In this document: one piece after another, positions 60,479-64,000 of the stretch
How the letters are laid out: every line of letters starts with the position of its first letter
How positions within the stretch are numbered: the stretch's first letter is position 1
From: Variovorax paradoxus
Lineage (GTDB): Bacteria; Pseudomonadota; Gammaproteobacteria; Burkholderiales; Burkholderiaceae_C
Reading direction: 5' to 3'
Assembly: GCF_902712855.1 (NCBI RefSeq)
Contig: NZ_LR743507.1
Location: 5,070,001-5,134,000, forward strand
DNA: 64,000 nucleotides
Translations under genes and position numbers: made by a program
Notes under the pieces: model-generated
The model's input: only the letters and a program-made list of their open reading frames with translations
What the model was told of the DNA's origin: nothing
Database searches by the model: none

Positions 60479-62152
60479 ATGGACAGACGTTCCCCCCGCC
60501 CGGCTCCGGCCTCGCTTTTTCCGCTGAGAACGCCGACCCGGCGCAACCTGCGCTGGACCAGCGGGCTGGTGCTGATGGCGTACATCAGCTTCCACCTGCT
60601 GAACCATGCGCTGGGCATCTACTCGTTCGCCCTTGCCGAGACGGTGCTGCGCGGGGTGCAGAAGTTCTGGCACAGCCTGCCGGGCACGGTGCTGCTGTAT
60701 GGCGCGGCCGTCACGCACCTCGCGCTGGCGGTGGTCGCGCTGTGGGAGCGCCGCACCCTGCGCATGCCACCGCTGGAGGCCCTGCGCGTGCTGCTGGGCT
60801 TCGCGCTGCCGCTGCTGCTGGCCGCCCACCTCGCCGCCATGCGCGGCGCCTACCTGGCCTACGGCATCGAGGGCTCGTACGTGCGCGTGGTCTGGGGGCT
60901 GTGGGACTGGCGGGGCGCGGGCGCGCAGCTGCTGATGATGCTGGCCGCGTGGACCCATGGCTGCCTCGGCCTGCACTTCGCGCTGCGCGCGCAGCCGGCG
61001 TACCGGCGGTTCTCGCACCTGCTGCTGGCCGTCGCGGTGGTGCTGCCGCTGGCGGCGGCAATGGGGTTCGTGTCGATGGGGCGCGAGTTCCAGTGGAACG
61101 GCGTGCCGCCCGTCACGCTGCCCACGGCCGAGCAGGGCAAGGCGCTGGGCGCGGCCGAAAGCGGCATCAAGTGGGCCTACGGGCTCGCACTGGCCGCGCT
61201 GCTGGCGGCGCGCTGGGCCCGCGGCAGCATGGCGCGCTGGTCGCGCGAGCCGTCGGTCACGCTGCGCTACCCCGGCCGCACGGTGCAGGTGCCGCGCGGC
61301 TGGAGCGTGCTGGAGGCCAGCCGCTCCCACGGCATCGACCATGTGTCCATCTGCGGCGGACGCGCGCGCTGCTCGACCTGCCGCGTGCGCGTGGCCGGCG
61401 CGGCCGGGCACATCGGCGAGCCGGGCCGCGACGAGCAGCGCACGCTGGAGCGGGTGCGCGCGCCGGCCGACGTGCGCCTGGCGTGCCAGCTGCGCCCGCA
61501 TGGCGACATCGAGGTCACGCCGCTGTTCGCGCCGCTGCCCAACGAAGGCCGGCCCGCGCCGGTCGGCAGCTTCGGGCGCGAGCGCGACGTGGCGATCCTC
61601 TTCGTCGACCTGCGGCGCTGGTCGGGCCTGTCGGAGCGGCAGTGGCCGTTCGACCTGGCCTACGTGCTCGACCGCTATTTCGCCACCGTGGGCGCGGCCG
61701 TGCGAGAGAGCGGCGGCGTGCCCAACCAGTTCATCGGCGACAGTGTGATGGCCATCTTCGGGCTCGAGGGCGACCTGCCCACCGCGTGCAGGCAGGCCCT
61801 GCGCGCGACCACGCTCATCGGCCAGCGCATGGATGCCTGGAGCGAAGGCTTCGAGGCGCAGTTCGGCCAGCGGCTGGAGTTCGGCATGGGCCTGCACGCG
61901 GGGCGCGCGGCGGTGGGCGAAGTGGGCTACCTGGAGACCACCACCTTCACGGCCATCGGCGAGGTGGTGAACACGGCAAGCCGACTGCAGGATCACTCGA
62001 AGACCGCGGCATCGCGCCTCGTGGTCTCGCTCTTCGCAGCGGAACAGGCCGGCGTGGCGGACACGATGGGCGCGCCCGAGACGCTCGCGGTGCGCGGCCG
62101 CTCCGAACCTCTTGCGGTGCTCCACGTGCCGCACGCCGCAGCGCCGCGCTGA
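60479..62152 (+). CDS. membrane class III adenylate/guanylate cyclase with fused [2Fe-2S] ferredoxin domain
   Basis: A 557-residue three-part protein. Residues 25-250 form about six membrane segments with histidines (39, 43, 80, 117, 160, 166) placed as in succinate dehydrogenase-type diheme anchors. Residues 258-350 are a plant-type [2Fe-2S] domain with Cys292, Cys298, Cys301 and Cys336. Residues 368-550 are a class III cyclase with metal ligands Asp377 (FVDLRRWSG) and Asp421 (FIGDSVMAIFG), and the transition-state Asn-x3-Arg in EVVNTASRL. The order resembles the CyaC-type redox-sensing cyclase known in rhizobia. Quinone or electron input would set cAMP level. It is divergent from a Crp/Fnr regulator. 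Confidence 0.9.
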   Translation: MDRRSPRPAPASLFPLRTPTRRNLRWTSGLVLMAYISFHLLNHALGIYSFALAETVLRGVQKFWHSLPGTVLLYGAAVTHLALAVVALWERRTLRMPPLEALRVLLGFALPLLLAAHLAAMRGAYLAYGIEGSYVRVVWGLWDWRGAGAQLLMMLAAWTHGCLGLHFALRAQPAYRRFSHLLLAVAVVLPLAAAMGFVSMGREFQWNGVPPVTLPTAEQGKALGAAESGIKWAYGLALAALLAARWARGSMARWSREPSVTLRYPGRTVQVPRGWSVLEASRSHGIDHVSICGGRARCSTCRVRVAGAAGHIGEPGRDEQRTLERVRAPADVRLACQLRPHGDIEVTPLFAPLPNEGRPAPVGSFGRERDVAILFVDLRRWSGLSERQWPFDLAYVLDRYFATVGAAVRESGGVPNQFIGDSVMAIFGLEGDLPTACRQALRATTLIGQRMDAWSEGFEAQFGQRLEFGMGLHAGRAAVGEVGYLETTTFTAIGEVVNTASRLQDHSKTAASRLVVSLFAAEQAGVADTMGAPETLAVRGRSEPLAVLHVPHAAAPR

Positions 62153-62163
62153 TCGGCAAAAGC

Positions 62164-62179
62164 GGTGCGCAAACGCACA
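62164..62179. promoter_or_regulatory. Crp/Fnr-type operator candidate ahead of small exported protein gene
   Basis: GTGCG, CAAA, CGCAC is a perfect 5-bp inverted repeat inside the 16-mer GGTGCGCAAACGCACA, nearly the same as the site at 59092-59107. It lies 87 bases before the start of the exported protein gene and 12 bases after the cyclase stop, a distance close to that seen at the DoxX gene. Confidence 0.65.
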
Positions 62180-62265
62180 GCGCGCCGCACGGTGAAGTTT
62201 CACACTGCCTGCGTGGCAACGACGAATGTCCGCCGCCCACACAGACAACCGAAGGGACTCGCACC

Positions 62266-62652
62266 ATGAACTCCACGCAACGCATCGCTCTTTCCGCCCT
62301 CGCATTCGCCATGCTGGGCGCCGCAGGCGCAGCACGCGCCGAAACCTACGACGGCGTGCATCCGGTCGCCTCGTCCGCCAGCCGCAACGATGTGCGCGCC
62401 GCAGCCGTGGCTGCCGCGCACAGCGACAACCCCTATGCCGAGGGCGCCGGCGCCGGCCCCGCTGCGGTGATCGCTTCGTCGGTCAGCCGCGCCGCGGTCC
62501 GTGCCGAAGCCGTTGCGGCCGCGCACAGCGACAACCCCTACGCCGAAGGCGCTGCGTCCGGCACCGCCCCGGTGCTGGCCAGCACGATCGACCGCGCGAC
62601 TGTGCGCGCCGCAGCCCGCGCCGCGGCCAGGGGCGACGCACTACCGCTGTAA
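62266..62652 (+). CDS. small exported protein with 35-residue internal repeats
   Basis: A 128-residue secreted protein with a signal peptide ending ARA at about residue 25. The mature part consists of three repeats with a 35-residue period starting at V43, V78 and V113: VRA-x-AVAAAHSDNPYAEGA twice almost identically, then the variant VRAAARAAARGDA. This looks like helical Ala-rich repeats separated by NPYAEG turns. It resembles the exported protein at 30989 at its last repeat. A GAAGGGA site lies ten bases before the ATG. Function is unknown. Confidence 0.75.
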   Translation: MNSTQRIALSALAFAMLGAAGAARAETYDGVHPVASSASRNDVRAAAVAAAHSDNPYAEGAGAGPAAVIASSVSRAAVRAEAVAAAHSDNPYAEGAASGTAPVLASTIDRATVRAAARAAARGDALPL

Positions 62653-62695
62653 TCGCGGCAGGCAGCGCGCGCGGCCCCGCTGCAGCCTTCCGGGT

Positions 62696-63760
62696 TCAGG
62701 GCCGCGTGCCTTCCCACGCGTTCTGCAACAGGGCGCGGATCGCGTCCCGCTCCAGCGGGCGCGGATTGGGATACTGGTTCGTGAGCGCGTGCGCGCAGGC
62801 CAGGTCCAGGTCGGACTCTTTCATGCCGATGTCGCGCAACGCCACCGGCGCGCCGTTGTCGCGTGCGAGGTCGAACACCGTTTGCGCGGCGCTGCTTCCA
62901 CCCAACGCCTTCGCGATGCGCGCCATGGCCTGCGGCGCCGCTTCGGCGTTGTAGGCGAGCGCATGCGGCAGCACGATGGTGTGGGTCTCGGCGTGCGGCA
63001 GGTTGAAGCTGCCGCCGAGCGTGTGGCACAGCTTGTGGTGCAGCGCCATGCCGACGCTGCCGAGCACCGTGCCGCACAACCATGCCCCGTAGAGCGCATC
63101 GCTGCGCGCGCCCAGGTCCCGCGGCGCCGTGCGAAGCGCCGGCAGCGCGCGGCCCAGCGCGGCAATGCCTTCCTGCGCCATCAGGTCCATGACCGGGTTC
63201 GAATCGACCGCGTAGAGTCCTTCGGCCGCATGCGCGATGGCGTTGATGCCGCTGGTCACGCTCATGCCCACGGGCAGGCTCAGCGACAGCTCCGGGTCGT
63301 AAATCACCGTGCGCGGCAGCACCTTGAAATCCTTCCCCGTCTTCTTCATGCCGGCTTCGGTGATGCCGTAGATCGGCGTCATCTCGGAGCCCGCGTAGGT
63401 GGTGGGAATGGCCAGGATCGGCAGGCCCGAGTCGAGTGCGATCGCCTTGCCCAGCCCGGTGGTCGAGCCGCCGCCGATGGCCACCGCGCAATCGGCGCCC
63501 AGGCGGCGGGCCACCTCGCGCGCTTCGCGTGCGGTCTCGATGGGGACGTGCATCACGGCGCGGTCGAACACGCCCGCGGCATGGGCGCCGAGCATGTCGG
63601 CCACGCGCTCGGCCTGCGGGCGCTGCTCGGGCGTGGAGAGCACCAGCGCGCGGCGCGCGCCGAGCGTGTCGATCTCGCGCGCCAGGTGCTGCAGCGAACC
63701 GGCGCCGAACACCACCCGCTGGGGCACGCTGTTGTAGACGAACGAGGGTGTGGAGGTCAT
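62696..63760 (-). CDS. maleylacetate reductase (iron-containing alcohol dehydrogenase family)
   Basis: A 354-residue protein of the MacA branch of the iron-type alcohol dehydrogenases. The NAD-binding region is VAIGGGSTTGLGKAIAL near residue 93, followed by PTTYAGSEMTPIYGITEAGMKKTG, a stretch diagnostic of maleylacetate reductases, and ALHHKLCHTLGGSFNLPHAETH, where the His residues lie. It reduces maleylacetate to 3-oxoadipate. With the hydroxyquinol dioxygenase-like gene at 56717 it makes two consecutive steps of hydroxyquinol catabolism. It is not co-transcribed with that gene. Confidence 0.93.
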   Translation of the reverse strand: MTSTPSFVYNSVPQRVVFGAGSLQHLAREIDTLGARRALVLSTPEQRPQAERVADMLGAHAAGVFDRAVMHVPIETAREAREVARRLGADCAVAIGGGSTTGLGKAIALDSGLPILAIPTTYAGSEMTPIYGITEAGMKKTGKDFKVLPRTVIYDPELSLSLPVGMSVTSGINAIAHAAEGLYAVDSNPVMDLMAQEGIAALGRALPALRTAPRDLGARSDALYGAWLCGTVLGSVGMALHHKLCHTLGGSFNLPHAETHTIVLPHALAYNAEAAPQAMARIAKALGGSSAAQTVFDLARDNGAPVALRDIGMKESDLDLACAHALTNQYPNPRPLERDAIRALLQNAWEGTRP

Positions 63761-63910
63761 GGCGTTCCTGTCTGTCTTTTCCGGGTGTTCATGAAGAGCG
63801 GCCGATGCCGGGCATCCACCATACTTCCGCGGGCGGCCGGTGGCACGGCCGGTGAGTGTCCGGCCGGCGCGCGCACGCTTCAACGACAGGAACGGAAAGC
63901 AGTTTTCCGC

Positions 63911-64000
63911 TCAGGGCCCAGCCTTGCGCTCGCTGGCCGCCGCGTGGGCGATCAGCAGCAGGAAGCCGCCGACCATCGCCACGTTCTTCAGGAAGTTGTT
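63911..64000 (-). CDS. DoxX family protein, C-terminal fragment (runs off window)
   Basis: The last 29 residues of a leftward gene whose start is beyond the window: NNFLKNVAMVGGFLLLIAH then a short polar tail ASERKAGP and TGA at 63911. The FLKNVAMVGGFLLL stretch is typical of the last membrane helix of DoxX-type proteins. It lies in the same direction as the maleylacetate reductase gene but 150 bases upstream, with its stop facing it. Confidence 0.6.
   Translation of the reverse strand, partial: NNFLKNVAMVGGFLLLIAHAAASERKAGP

Noticed and set aside
62192..62203. GTGAAGTTTCAC considered as a further Crp-type site
   Set aside because: Only 5-bp arms around a 2-base centre, not matching the TGTGCG-N4-CGCACA pair nearby; too weak to call as a feature.

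Overview
The window is about 68% GC and gene-dense. It looks like a chromosomal segment from a Comamonadaceae-type betaproteobacterium, most likely close to Variovorax. That placement is inferred from gene content: a caa3-like cytochrome oxidase cluster with a 37-residue cytochrome oxidase small assembly protein, DUF2970 and DUF2909 proteins, many solute-binding and branched-chain amino acid type transporters, and a dispersed 90-100 bp repeat. I see no rRNA, tRNA, CRISPR array, phage or transposase.

Layout. 1-6.7 kb: a Yip1-type membrane protein, an alpha/beta hydrolase, a pyroglutamate salvage operon (pxpB-pxpC-pxpA-pcp), coaD and rsmD. 6.1-10.6 kb: a LysE-type exporter divergent from an ArgP-type regulator, then a pair of M16 peptidases. 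10.6-13.1 kb: ftsY and a repeat-containing lipoprotein, both carrying apparent single-base homopolymer frameshifts in Pro/Ala-rich stretches. 13.3-15.9 kb: a hybrid histidine kinase and a LuxR-type response regulator. 16-17.5 kb: an Mpo1-like protein and rpoH, the latter preceded by a perfect CIRCE operator.

17.6-28.5 kb: a HEAT-repeat protein and the full cytochrome c oxidase biogenesis cluster, read leftwards: ctaC, ctaD, small assembly protein, ctaG, DUF2970, ctaE, SURF1, a cryptic Sco-like protein, ctaA, ctaB, SCO1. One DUF2909 gene is inverted inside it. 28.7-35.2 kb: a BioC-like protein, comF, trmL, a MaoC protein, an orphan ParA and the kefF-kefC potassium efflux pair. 35.2-38.2 kb: an aspartoacylase-like enzyme, a TctC binding protein and an RpiR regulator with a clean palindromic operator candidate.

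38.2-51.6 kb: a catabolic block built around a feruloyl-CoA synthase-like ligase, a crotonase, an SDR, an amidohydrolase, an ABC transporter with a fused LivM-LivG subunit, a tannase/feruloyl-esterase lipoprotein, an acyl-CoA dehydrogenase and a MarR regulator. This fits uptake and CoA-dependent breakdown of plant phenolic esters or acids. 51.6-55.8 kb: a TetR regulator facing two VOC proteins, an SRPBCC protein, an MFS exporter and a DUF1428 protein, with two matching operator-like palindromes in the divergent gap.

55.8-64 kb: a TSUP permease; an intradiol dioxygenase with a divergent LysR regulator and, 5 kb away, a maleylacetate reductase, which together suggest a hydroxyquinol route. Between them are a four-copy tandem repeat array, a DoxX protein, a Crp/Fnr regulator and a membrane adenylate cyclase with a fused [2Fe-2S] domain. 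Two near-identical 16-bp palindromes precede the DoxX gene and a small exported protein gene on either side of the Crp/cyclase pair. I consider this putative redox-to-cAMP regulon the most interesting unit in the window.
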